Below are positions 35,095 to 42,738 of a DNA stretch of 64,000 bases, piece after piece. The stretch comes from Cellulomonas timonensis. Its GTDB lineage: Bacteria > Actinomycetota > Actinomycetes > Actinomycetales > Cellulomonadaceae. The notes under the pieces are model-generated. The model was not told where the DNA came from and made no database searches. It saw only the letters and a program-made list of their open reading frames with translations. The translations under genes and the position numbers were made by a program. Location: the NCBI RefSeq assembly GCF_900046455.1, contig NZ_FCOT01000007.1, forward strand, positions 27,988 to 91,987, given 5' to 3'. Every line of letters begins with the position of its first letter. Position 1 is the stretch's first letter.

Positions 35095-35475
35095 TCAGTC
35101 CGGGGAGCCCCCGTAGTCCAGTCCGGGCCAGTGCGCCCACTCCTCGAAGTGCTCGGCCCGCCCGTCGGGCGCGAACCGCACGATCCACAGGTCGCGGAAC
35201 TCGCGTGGCTGGTCTCCGAGGTCGCCGAAGTACTGCACCTCGACGCGCAGCACCGCCGTGGGTGGTGCGACGGCGACAGACTCCGCGCGCATCGTGAACG
35301 GCGTGGGGTCCGGCCAGAACTCGGCGATGGCGGCGTGCCCGCGCAATCCGTCGTCATATGCGCCGCGCAGGTAGACCGCCTGCGGGGTGAACAAGTCCTC
35401 GACGGCGGCGATGTCCTGCGCGCGCCAGGCCTGCTCGTACCGGGCGGCCCATGCCATCACGTCCGTGCTGTCCAT
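35095..35475 (-). CDS. SnoaL-like / NTF2-fold protein
   Basis: The protein has 126 residues. WAARYEQAWRAQDIAAVEDLF, YLRGAYDDGLRGHAAIAEFW, REFRDLWIVRF and HFEEWAHWPG are typical of the SnoaL-like NTF2 superfamily (polyketide cyclase-like or ketosteroid-isomerase-like). No catalytic assignment is possible. It is upstream of, and same strand as, the ligase gene (73 bp gap). Confidence 0.8.
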   Translation of the reverse strand: MDSTDVMAWAARYEQAWRAQDIAAVEDLFTPQAVYLRGAYDDGLRGHAAIAEFWPDPTPFTMRAESVAVAPPTAVLRVEVQYFGDLGDQPREFRDLWIVRFAPDGRAEHFEEWAHWPGLDYGGSPD

Positions 35476-35493
35476 GCGCCCCCCTCGTCCGGT

Positions 35494-36303
35494 ATGCCGA
35501 GCCTGACATGCGGAGGGCGCGCGGGCCCGCGGGGCGGGGCATCGACCGCCAGGGGCGAGCATCCTGGGAGGGGGCGTGCAGTCCGGCTGGACGTCGACCC
35601 CTCGCTGCGGTTCCTGCTGCGCCCGGACCGCCGGGACGGCCCCGTCGACGTGCGCGCGGCGGACACGGACACCTGGGGGCATGTCGTGGAGTCGGTGGGC
35701 GTCCCACTCACCGAGGTCGGCCGCCTCGTGGTGGACGGGGCGCCGGTCGCCGCGTCCGCGCCGGTCACCGAGGCAGTGCTCCGGGTGGCGCCAGTCGCGC
35801 GCCCGCAGGCCACCGCCACTACGCCGCCGCGCTTCCTGCTCGACGTGCACCTGGGCGGGCTCGTGCGGCGCATGCGGCTGCTCGGGCTGGACGCCGCCTA
35901 CCGCCCGGAGGCCGACGACCCCGAGCTGGTGCGCATCGCCGCGGCCGAGGGCCGGGTGCTGCTCACGCGGGACCGCGGCCTGCTGCGCCGTCGCAGCCTG
36001 CCGCAGGGCGCGCTGGTGCGCGGCTCGGCGACCGACGACCAACTCGACGACGTGCTCGACAGGTTCGCGCCGCCGCTGACGCCGTGGACGCGCTGCACGG
36101 CCTGCGGTGGTGTGCTCGCGGTGGTGGGCGCGAACGAGGTGGCCGAGGAGGTGCGGGCGGGGACGGCGCGCACGTATGCGGACTTCGCCCGGTGCCTGTC
36201 GTGCGGGCACGTGTACTGGCACGGGGCGCATGCCGCGCGGATCGAGCCGGTGGTCGCCCACGCGAGGGATGTGGTGGCGCGCCGGCTGGGCGCTTCGGGC
36301 TGA
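35494..36303 (+). CDS. Mut7-C RNase domain protein with zinc ribbon
   Basis: The N-terminal part (RLDVDPSLRFLLRPDRRDGP to VTEAVLRVAPV) is a ubiquitin-like Mut7-C-associated domain. Then comes a Mut7-C PIN-like RNase domain: RFLLDVHLGGLVRRMRLLGL, LLTRDRGLLRRR and GSATDDQLDDVL. A zinc ribbon follows (CTACGGVL and CLSCGHVYW). The start is unclear: the ATG at 35494 has no ribosome site, while GGGAGGGGG at 35567-35575 lies before the conserved region but no standard in-frame start follows it. Predicted RNA-processing nuclease. Confidence 0.78.
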   Translation: MPSLTCGGRAGPRGGASTARGEHPGRGRAVRLDVDPSLRFLLRPDRRDGPVDVRAADTDTWGHVVESVGVPLTEVGRLVVDGAPVAASAPVTEAVLRVAPVARPQATATTPPRFLLDVHLGGLVRRMRLLGLDAAYRPEADDPELVRIAAAEGRVLLTRDRGLLRRRSLPQGALVRGSATDDQLDDVLDRFAPPLTPWTRCTACGGVLAVVGANEVAEEVRAGTARTYADFARCLSCGHVYWHGAHAARIEPVVAHARDVVARRLGASG

Positions 36304-36315
36304 TCTGCCCAGATG

Positions 36316-36333
36316 TGGCGAACCGGTTCGCCA
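36316..36333. promoter_or_regulatory. LacI operator O1
   Basis: TGGCGAACCGGTTCGCCA is a perfect 18-bp palindrome upstream of the lacI-type gene, with the 14-bp core GCGAACCGGTTCGC at 36318-36331. Confidence 0.85.
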
Positions 36334-36352
36334 ACTGGCTGATGAATACGGC

Positions 36353-36380
36353 TTGCGTCCTGCGCTCTGGCGCCTATATG
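36353..36380 (+). promoter_or_regulatory. Promoter of the lacI-type gene and glycan operon
   Basis: TTGCGT (36353-36358), a 16-nt spacer and TATATG (36375-36380) sit between the two operators, with operator O2 over the expected start point. Confidence 0.6.
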
Positions 36381-36382
36381 TT

Positions 36383-36396
36383 GCGAACCGGTTCGC
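36383..36396. promoter_or_regulatory. LacI operator O2
   Basis: A second exact copy of the 14-bp core GCGAACCGGTTCGC, 65 bp from the first centre to centre (about six helical turns), suitable for looping by a LacI-type tetramer or for double dimer binding. Confidence 0.85.
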
Positions 36397-36455
36397 TACT
36401 CGCGTCGGCCCACCGCACCCGGGGGACGGCGCAGCGACACTCCGGAGAGGCGACA

Positions 36456-37490
36456 ATGGCGACGATCGGCGATGTGGCCAAGGCCGCGGGAGTCTCCCGC
36501 AGCACCGCGTCCTACGTGCTCACCGGCAAGCGCACCACCTCGCTCGAGGTGCGCCGGCGCGTCGAGCAGGCCGTCCGCGACCTCGGGTACACGCCGAACG
36601 CCGGCGCCCGCGCACTGGCGACGTCGCAGAGCATGGTGCTCGGCCTGCTCGTCCAGTTCCTCGAGGACGAGTTCGCCCCCGCGATGCTGCAGTACATGCT
36701 CGGCGTCTCGAACGTCGCCCGTGAGCTCGGCTACGACATCCTCATGGTCACCGAGCCCGACGGCTCCCAGGCCCTGAAGCGGATCACCGACTCCCGCATG
36801 GTCGACGGCGTGGTGCTGATGAACGTCGCCGACGACGACGAGCGCCTGCCGGTGCTGCGGGCCTCGGGCGTCCCCGGCGCGCTGGTCGGGCTCCCCGGCG
36901 ACTGCACCGGCCTCGACGTCTTCGACCTCGACTTCGAGGAGGCCGGCCGCACGATGGTCGACCACCTCGCCGACCTGGGACACCGCGACCTGGTGCTCGT
37001 CTCCCAGCCCGAGCACGTCGTCGAGCGTGGCGGCGCGTACGTCTGGCGGCTGCGGGACGCCGCCCTCGCACAGGCGAAGGCGCGGGGGATCACGCTGCAC
37101 GCCGAGTTCGGCGAGTCGCAGCAGCCCGCCGTCGGGCGGTTCCTCGACGACCTGCTCGACCGCCACCCGCAGGCCACCGGCCTGCTCCTGCACAACGAGG
37201 CCGCCGCGGCCGCGCTGCCGTCCGTGCTGCACGCGCGCGGCATCCAGTCGCCCCGCGACCTCTCCGTGATCGGGCAGTACTCCGACGAGTTCGCCCGCAC
37301 CTTCTCCCTGCCGTTCTCCTCGATCGAGAGCGCACCCGACCGGCTCGGCCGGATGGCGGTGCGCCAGCTCGTGCGTCGAATCGAGCAGCAGGACCCGACC
37401 GACCCGCACGTCGTGCGGTTCGTGTCACCCGAGCTGGTCGACCGGGGGAGCACGGCGCCGCCCGTGTCCCCGCCGGACGTCCGGCCCTAG
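36456..37490 (+). CDS. LacI family transcriptional regulator
   Basis: The protein has 344 residues. The N-terminal LacI HTH (ATIGDVAKAAGVSRSTASYV and hinge NAGARALATSQS) is followed by a type 1 periplasmic-binding sugar domain (LGLLVQFLEDEFAPAMLQYM, MVDGVVLMNVADDD and DLSVIGQYSDEFARTF). The two palindromes upstream are CG-centred (AACCGGTT), matching LacI-family operators. It lies 60 bp before the ABC/GH operon on the same strand, so it is probably autoregulated and the local repressor, induced by an oligosaccharide or its product. Confidence 0.92.
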   Translation: MATIGDVAKAAGVSRSTASYVLTGKRTTSLEVRRRVEQAVRDLGYTPNAGARALATSQSMVLGLLVQFLEDEFAPAMLQYMLGVSNVARELGYDILMVTEPDGSQALKRITDSRMVDGVVLMNVADDDERLPVLRASGVPGALVGLPGDCTGLDVFDLDFEEAGRTMVDHLADLGHRDLVLVSQPEHVVERGGAYVWRLRDAALAQAKARGITLHAEFGESQQPAVGRFLDDLLDRHPQATGLLLHNEAAAAALPSVLHARGIQSPRDLSVIGQYSDEFARTFSLPFSSIESAPDRLGRMAVRQLVRRIEQQDPTDPHVVRFVSPELVDRGSTAPPVSPPDVRP

Positions 37491-37550
37491 CACCACCGCT
37501 CCCTGGGGCACTGCCGCCCCGCAATCACCTGTTCAAGGAGGAATGACGTG

Positions 37551-38795
37551 ATGCGCAAGACAACCATCCGCAGCCTGGGCGTGCTGGGGGCGGTCACGCT
37601 CGCTGCTGTGAGCCTGACGGCCTGCTCGTCGGACGGCGGGTCCGGCGACGCCGCCGGCTCGTACACCTGGTGGGACCCGTACCCCCAGCACGACGCGGCG
37701 TCCGACTGGGGCAAGCGCGTCGAGGCGTGCGGCGTCGAGGCCGGCGTCACGGTCCAGCGCACCGCGTACGACACGACGGCGCTGACCAACCAGGCGATGC
37801 TCTCGGCGCAAGAGGGCACGTCGCCCGACGTGATCCTGCTCGACAACCCCGCCGTGTCCACGCTCGCCGACACCGGCATGCTCAACACGATGGAGGAGTT
37901 CGGCTTCGACACCTCCGCGATCGACGCGAACCTCATCGCCGCCGGCCAGATCGACGGCGACACGTTCGGCATCCCGATCGGCGCGAACACCCTGGCGCTC
38001 TTCTACAACCAGGACGTGCTCACCGCTGCCGGCGTCGACACCGCGAGCATCACCGACTGGGCCTCCCTGACCGACGCGCTGGCCAAGGTCACCTCGTCGG
38101 GCAAGAAGGGCATCACCTTCGCCGGGATCGGCACCGAGGAGGGCTCGTTCCAGTTCCTGCCGTGGTTCTGGGGCGCAGGCGCCGACCTGCGCGAGCTGGA
38201 CTCGCCGCAGGCCGTCGCGGCGCTGGAGCTGTGGACGGGCTGGCTGGCCGACGGGTACGCCCCGAACTCGGTGATCAGCAACTCCCAGAACACCACGTGG
38301 GAGGAGTTCCTCACCGGTGACTTCGGGTTCGTGGTCAATGGCACGTGGCAGATCAACAGCGCCGCGGAGGCCGACTTCGCCACCGGAGTCATCCCGATCC
38401 CCGGCCAGAAGGGCGGCTCGGCTGCGGCCCCCACGGGCGGCGAGTTCGTGACGATGCCGGTGCAGAAGGACGAGGCCCGCTACGACACGACCCGCAAGAT
38501 CGTCGAGTGCATGACGACCACTGACGGGTTCGTCGAGACCGGCACCACGTTCGCGTACTACATCCCGCCGACGGCCGACGGCCAGGCCGCGATCCTCGCG
38601 GAGAACGCCGACCTGGAGCCGTGGGTCGACGCCGTCAACGCCGCCAAGGGCCGGACCAGCGACGACCTCGGCACCGACTACCCGAAGGTCTCGGAGCAGC
38701 TCTGGACCGCGGTGCAGGAGGCGCTCTCCGGCGTCGAGACGCCCGAGGTGGCGCTGCAGCAGGCCCAGGAGGCCGCCGAAGCCGCGATCGGCTGA
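37551..38795 (+). CDS. Oligosaccharide ABC importer, substrate-binding lipoprotein (family 1)
   Basis: The protein has 414 residues. The lipobox SLTAC (Cys25) ends a signal peptide. The mature part is a family 1 extracellular solute-binding protein (SYTWWDPYPQHDAASDWGKR, GIPIGANTLALFYNQDVLTA, FGFVVNGTWQI). These serve CUT1 transporters for oligosaccharides. A strong GGAGG lies ahead; a GTG at 37548 is directly before the ATG. No ATPase is encoded here, so a shared MsmK/MsiK-type ATPase elsewhere is expected. Confidence 0.92.
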   Translation: MRKTTIRSLGVLGAVTLAAVSLTACSSDGGSGDAAGSYTWWDPYPQHDAASDWGKRVEACGVEAGVTVQRTAYDTTALTNQAMLSAQEGTSPDVILLDNPAVSTLADTGMLNTMEEFGFDTSAIDANLIAAGQIDGDTFGIPIGANTLALFYNQDVLTAAGVDTASITDWASLTDALAKVTSSGKKGITFAGIGTEEGSFQFLPWFWGAGADLRELDSPQAVAALELWTGWLADGYAPNSVISNSQNTTWEEFLTGDFGFVVNGTWQINSAAEADFATGVIPIPGQKGGSAAAPTGGEFVTMPVQKDEARYDTTRKIVECMTTTDGFVETGTTFAYYIPPTADGQAAILAENADLEPWVDAVNAAKGRTSDDLGTDYPKVSEQLWTAVQEALSGVETPEVALQQAQEAAEAAIG

Positions 38796-38834
38796 CCTGC
38801 ACCACCGCTGCACCGAGCCTGAGGACTTGAGTTG

Positions 38835-39821
38835 ATGAAGATGACCCAGACCAGATCGGTCGGGGCCGGCGCAGCGGCGCCGGACGGGGTGGCGGCGCGA
38901 GCCGTCGCGGCCCCGTCCGGTCGCACGGCGAGCCACCGGTCGCGATCCACCCGATGGGCGGCAGTCGGCTTCGCCGCCCCGCTCGTGGTCTACCTGGTGG
39001 CGTTCTACGCGTTCCCGCTCTGGCGGAACATCGAGCTGAGCCTGCACGACTACACGCCACGCGCGTTCGTGCAGGGCAACGCGGAGTTCGTCGGGCTGGA
39101 CAACTACGCCGACGTGCTCAGCTCGCGGACCTTCTGGCCGGCGCTGCGCAACACCGCGCTGTTCGTGGTGGTGTCCATCGCGTTCCAGTACGTGCTGGGC
39201 CTGGCGCTGGCGGTCTTCTTCCGGCAGAACTTCCGGCTCTCGGGGGTGCTGCGGGGGATGTTCCTGATCCCGTGGCTGCTGCCGCTTATCGTGTCCGCGT
39301 CCACCTGGTCATGGATGCTCAACAGCGACAACGGCATCATCAACTCGGTGCTCGGCGCGTTCGGCGTCGGCCAGGTCAACTGGCTGACCTCGCCCGAATG
39401 GGCGCTGGTCTCGGTGATCGTCGCCAACATCTGGCTGGGCATCCCGTTCAACCTGGTGATCCTCTACTCGGGGCTGCAGAACATCCCGGGCGACGTGTAC
39501 GAGGCCGCGAGCCTCGACGGCGCGAGCGCCTGGCAGCAGTTCCGCAAGATCACGTTCCCGCTGCTGCGGCCGGTGTCGATCATCACGCTGCTGCTCGGGC
39601 TGATCTACACGCTCAAGGTCGTCGACATCATCTGGATCATGACGACCGGCGGCCCCGGCAGCTCCTCGACGACGCTCGCCGTGTGGTCGTACCGGGAGGC
39701 GTTCGGCACCGGACAGCCCGACTTCTCGCCCGCGGCGGCGGTCGGCAACCTGCTGATCCTCATCGCGCTCGCCTTCGGGTTCGTGTACCTGCACCTCCAG
39801 CGCCGACAGGAGCAGTCATGA
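38835..39821 (+). CDS. CUT1 ABC permease (MalF-like)
   Basis: The protein has 328 residues with a polar N-tail of about 35 residues and six predicted helices. The EAA loop is EAASLDGASAWQQFRKITFP. LIPWLLPLIVSASTWSWML is a typical MalF-type helix. GAGGA lies 9 nt before the ATG at 38835 (a TTG at 38832 is adjacent). It overlaps the next permease gene by 4 bp. Confidence 0.93.
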   Translation: MKMTQTRSVGAGAAAPDGVAARAVAAPSGRTASHRSRSTRWAAVGFAAPLVVYLVAFYAFPLWRNIELSLHDYTPRAFVQGNAEFVGLDNYADVLSSRTFWPALRNTALFVVVSIAFQYVLGLALAVFFRQNFRLSGVLRGMFLIPWLLPLIVSASTWSWMLNSDNGIINSVLGAFGVGQVNWLTSPEWALVSVIVANIWLGIPFNLVILYSGLQNIPGDVYEAASLDGASAWQQFRKITFPLLRPVSIITLLLGLIYTLKVVDIIWIMTTGGPGSSSTTLAVWSYREAFGTGQPDFSPAAAVGNLLILIALAFGFVYLHLQRRQEQS

Positions 39822-40636
39822 ACGGCCACCGTCCCTGGTGGAAGACCGCCCTGGGCGTCTTCTTCACCGCCCTGATGCTGTTCCCCGTCTACTGGATGGT
39901 GAACGTCTCGCTCACCGAGACCGGCGACATGCGCTCGGACCCGCCGCACTGGTTCCCGTGGAACCCCACGCTCGAGGGCTACCGCAACGTCCTCGACCAC
40001 CAGCTCCCGCACCTGGGCACGAGCATGCTCATCGGGCTCGGCACCGTCGTCCTCACGCTCGTCGTCGCGGCCCCCGCGGCGTACTCGCTGGCGCAGCTGA
40101 ACCTGCGCGGCGGCAAGACGCTGAACTTCGTGCTGCTGGTGGCGCAGATGATCCCCGGCGTGATCATGGCGATGGGCTTCTACGCCATCTACATCAAGCT
40201 CGGCCTGCTCAACACGGTGTGGGGCCTGATCGTCGCGGACTCCACTGTCGCGGTGCCGTTCGCGGTGCTGCTGCTGACCACGTTCATGCAGGGCATCCCA
40301 CGCGAGCTGACGCAGGCCGCGACCGTTGACGGCGCGGGCACCTGGCGCACGTTCTGGTCGGTGGTGCTGCCGGTGAGCCGCAACTCGATGATCACCGCGT
40401 CGCTGTTCGCGTTCCTGTGGTCGTGGTCGGATTTCATCTTCGCCTCGACCCTCAACCGCAATGGGGACCTGATCCCCATCACGCTCGGCATCTACAAGTA
40501 CATCGGCAACAACACCACGCAGTGGAACTCGATCATGGCGACCGCCGTGGTCGCGTCGATCCCCGCCGCAGTGCTGCTCGTCGTGGCTCAGCGGTACGTC
40601 GCCGCCGGCGTCACCGCAGGGGCAGTCAAGGACTGA
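39818..40636 (+). CDS. CUT1 ABC permease (MalG-like)
   Basis: The protein has 272 residues with six predicted helices and the EAA-type loop QAATVDGAGTWRTFWSVVLP. FLWSWSDFIFASTL and the C-terminal AAGVTAGAVKD are MalG-family signatures. The ATG overlaps the MalF-like stop. It forms the channel with the preceding permease. Confidence 0.93.
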   Translation: MNGHRPWWKTALGVFFTALMLFPVYWMVNVSLTETGDMRSDPPHWFPWNPTLEGYRNVLDHQLPHLGTSMLIGLGTVVLTLVVAAPAAYSLAQLNLRGGKTLNFVLLVAQMIPGVIMAMGFYAIYIKLGLLNTVWGLIVADSTVAVPFAVLLLTTFMQGIPRELTQAATVDGAGTWRTFWSVVLPVSRNSMITASLFAFLWSWSDFIFASTLNRNGDLIPITLGIYKYIGNNTTQWNSIMATAVVASIPAAVLLVVAQRYVAAGVTAGAVKD

Positions 40637-40683
40637 GCCCCACCCCCGACCGTCCATTTCTGCAAGACCGGAGTGCCAGCACC

Positions 40684-42687
40684 ATGGTGACCTTCCACCC
40701 GTCCGCCACGTCCCTCGAGATCCGCCACCGCCATGAGGTGCTGACCATCGAGGCGTGGGGGGTCGACAGCGTCCGCGTCCGCGCGGCCCAGTACCGCATC
40801 CCCGCCGAGAGCCAGGGCGCGCTCGACGTGGCGCCCGCCTCGCCGGCCCCGTCGATCGAGGCAGGCGACGCGCATGCGACGTTCCGGCATGGCGAGCTGA
40901 CTGTCGAGGTCGACTTCGACCTGGGCGCGGCCTACCCGGAGCCGCTGCTGACGTTCCGTCGCACCAGCACCGGCGAGGAGCTGCTCACGGAGAGCCGCGA
41001 GCACTTCTGGATGCCGGGCGCCCGCTCCTACCAGGGCAACCGCTCAGGCGCGTATGAGATCCACCAGCAGTTCGCGGCGTATGACGACGAGAAGCTGTAC
41101 GGCATGGGCCAGCGCACGCACGGCCGGCTCGACCTCAAGGGCCTGTCGCTCGACCTGGTGCAGCGCAACGCCGAGGTCAACATCCCGTTCGTGCTGTCCA
41201 ACCGGGGCTACGGCCTGCTGTGGAACATGCCGGCGGTGGGCCGCGTCGAGTTCGCGCAGAACGCGACCCGCTGGAGCGTGGGCCAGGCCCGCGAGATCGA
41301 CTACTGGCTCACCGCCGCGCCGACGCCCGCCGCGATCATGGCCCGGTACGCCGACGCGACGGGCCACGTGCCCGATCTGCCGCAGTGGGCGTCGGGGGTC
41401 TGGCAGTGCAAGCTGCGCTACTTGGACCAGGACGAGCTGTTGGGCGTCGCGCGCGAGCACAAGCGCCGCGGGCTGCCCATGTCCGTGATCGTGACGGACT
41501 ACTTCCACTGGTCGGCGATGGGCGACTACCGCTTCGACGAGGCCGAGTGGCCCGACCCGCAGGCGATGGTCGACGAGCTGCACGAGCTGGGCATCGAGCT
41601 GATGGTGTCCATCTGGCCCACGATCTCCCCGCTGTCGGAGAACTTCGCGGACTACCGCGACCAGGGGCTGTTGGTCGGATCGGACCAGGGCGTCGAGTTC
41701 CACCAGACCATCCGGGACAAGGGCATGACGACGCCCATGCCGCTGGCGTTCTACGACCCCACGAACCCGCGCACCCGCGAGTACGTGTGGGACCTGGTCC
41801 GGCGCAACTACCTGGACCTGGGCATCAAGGTGTTCTGGCTCGACGCGTCCGAGCCCGAGCTCAACCCGGCGCACCCCGGCAACCTCACGTTGCACGCGGG
41901 GCCGGGCGCCGAGGTCGCGAACATCTACCCGCGTGACAACGCGCGGCTCTTCGCCGAGGGCATGGCGGCCGCCGGCCAGGAGCCCACAGTGCTGCTGTGC
42001 CGGTCCGCGTGGGCCGGCGCCCAGAAGCACGGCGCGGCCGTGTGGTCGGGGGACATCCCGGCGACGTGGCTCTCGCTCGAGCAGCAGATCCGCGCGGGCC
42101 TCAACATCGCGATCTCGGGCATCCCGTGGTGGACCACCGACATCGGCGGCTTCCACGGCGGCGACTCGCGGGACCCGGCGTATCGCGAGCTGATGATCCG
42201 CTGGTTCCAGTACGGCGTGTTCTGCCCGTTGTTCCGTCTGCACGGCGACCGCGACCCCCGCACGCCCACGTCCTACGCCCAGACGGGCGGGCCTAACGAG
42301 GTGTGGTCGTTCGGCGACGAGGCCTACGAGGTCATCGCGGACCTGCTGCACCTGCGCGAGCGCCTGCGCCCGTACATCCACGAGCAGATGCGGCTGGCCG
42401 CGACCGACGGGCTTCCGCCCATGCGGCCGCTGTTCGTCGACCACCCCGACGACCCGGGCGCCTGGGAGGTCGAGGACGAGTTCCTGTTCGGCCCCGACAT
42501 CCTCGTCGCGCCCATCTCACGTGCGGGCCAGCGCTCGCGGGCCGTGTACCTGCCGCGCGGGGCCCGCTGGGTCGACGCCGCCACGGGCGACGTGCACGAG
42601 GGCGGCCAGACGATCGAGGCCGACGCTCCCCTCGAGCGCATCCCGGTGTTCACCCGCGAGGGGTCCAGCGTTCCGCTGCGTCCCTGA
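40684..42687 (+). CDS. GH31 glycoside hydrolase (alpha-xylosidase-like)
   Basis: The protein has 667 residues with no signal peptide, so it is intracellular. GH31 catalytic residues are recognisable: the nucleophile Asp387 in KVFWLDASEPE and the acid/base Asp457 in VWSGDIPATW. WASGVWQCKLRYLDQDELL and FRLHGDRDPRTP are also conserved. The WLD-(A/S)xEPE nucleophile box is seen in GH31 alpha-xylosidases acting on xyloglucan oligosaccharides, although alpha-glucosidase activity cannot be excluded. GGAG lies 10 nt before the ATG. It works on imported oligosaccharides with the GH127 enzyme next door. Confidence 0.9.
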   Translation: MVTFHPSATSLEIRHRHEVLTIEAWGVDSVRVRAAQYRIPAESQGALDVAPASPAPSIEAGDAHATFRHGELTVEVDFDLGAAYPEPLLTFRRTSTGEELLTESREHFWMPGARSYQGNRSGAYEIHQQFAAYDDEKLYGMGQRTHGRLDLKGLSLDLVQRNAEVNIPFVLSNRGYGLLWNMPAVGRVEFAQNATRWSVGQAREIDYWLTAAPTPAAIMARYADATGHVPDLPQWASGVWQCKLRYLDQDELLGVAREHKRRGLPMSVIVTDYFHWSAMGDYRFDEAEWPDPQAMVDELHELGIELMVSIWPTISPLSENFADYRDQGLLVGSDQGVEFHQTIRDKGMTTPMPLAFYDPTNPRTREYVWDLVRRNYLDLGIKVFWLDASEPELNPAHPGNLTLHAGPGAEVANIYPRDNARLFAEGMAAAGQEPTVLLCRSAWAGAQKHGAAVWSGDIPATWLSLEQQIRAGLNIAISGIPWWTTDIGGFHGGDSRDPAYRELMIRWFQYGVFCPLFRLHGDRDPRTPTSYAQTGGPNEVWSFGDEAYEVIADLLHLRERLRPYIHEQMRLAATDGLPPMRPLFVDHPDDPGAWEVEDEFLFGPDILVAPISRAGQRSRAVYLPRGARWVDAATGDVHEGGQTIEADAPLERIPVFTREGSSVPLRP

Positions 42688-42738
42688 CGGCCTGAGGGCC
42701 CCGCTGCTTGTGTTGCTCAGACGAAGAAAGTAGACGCC

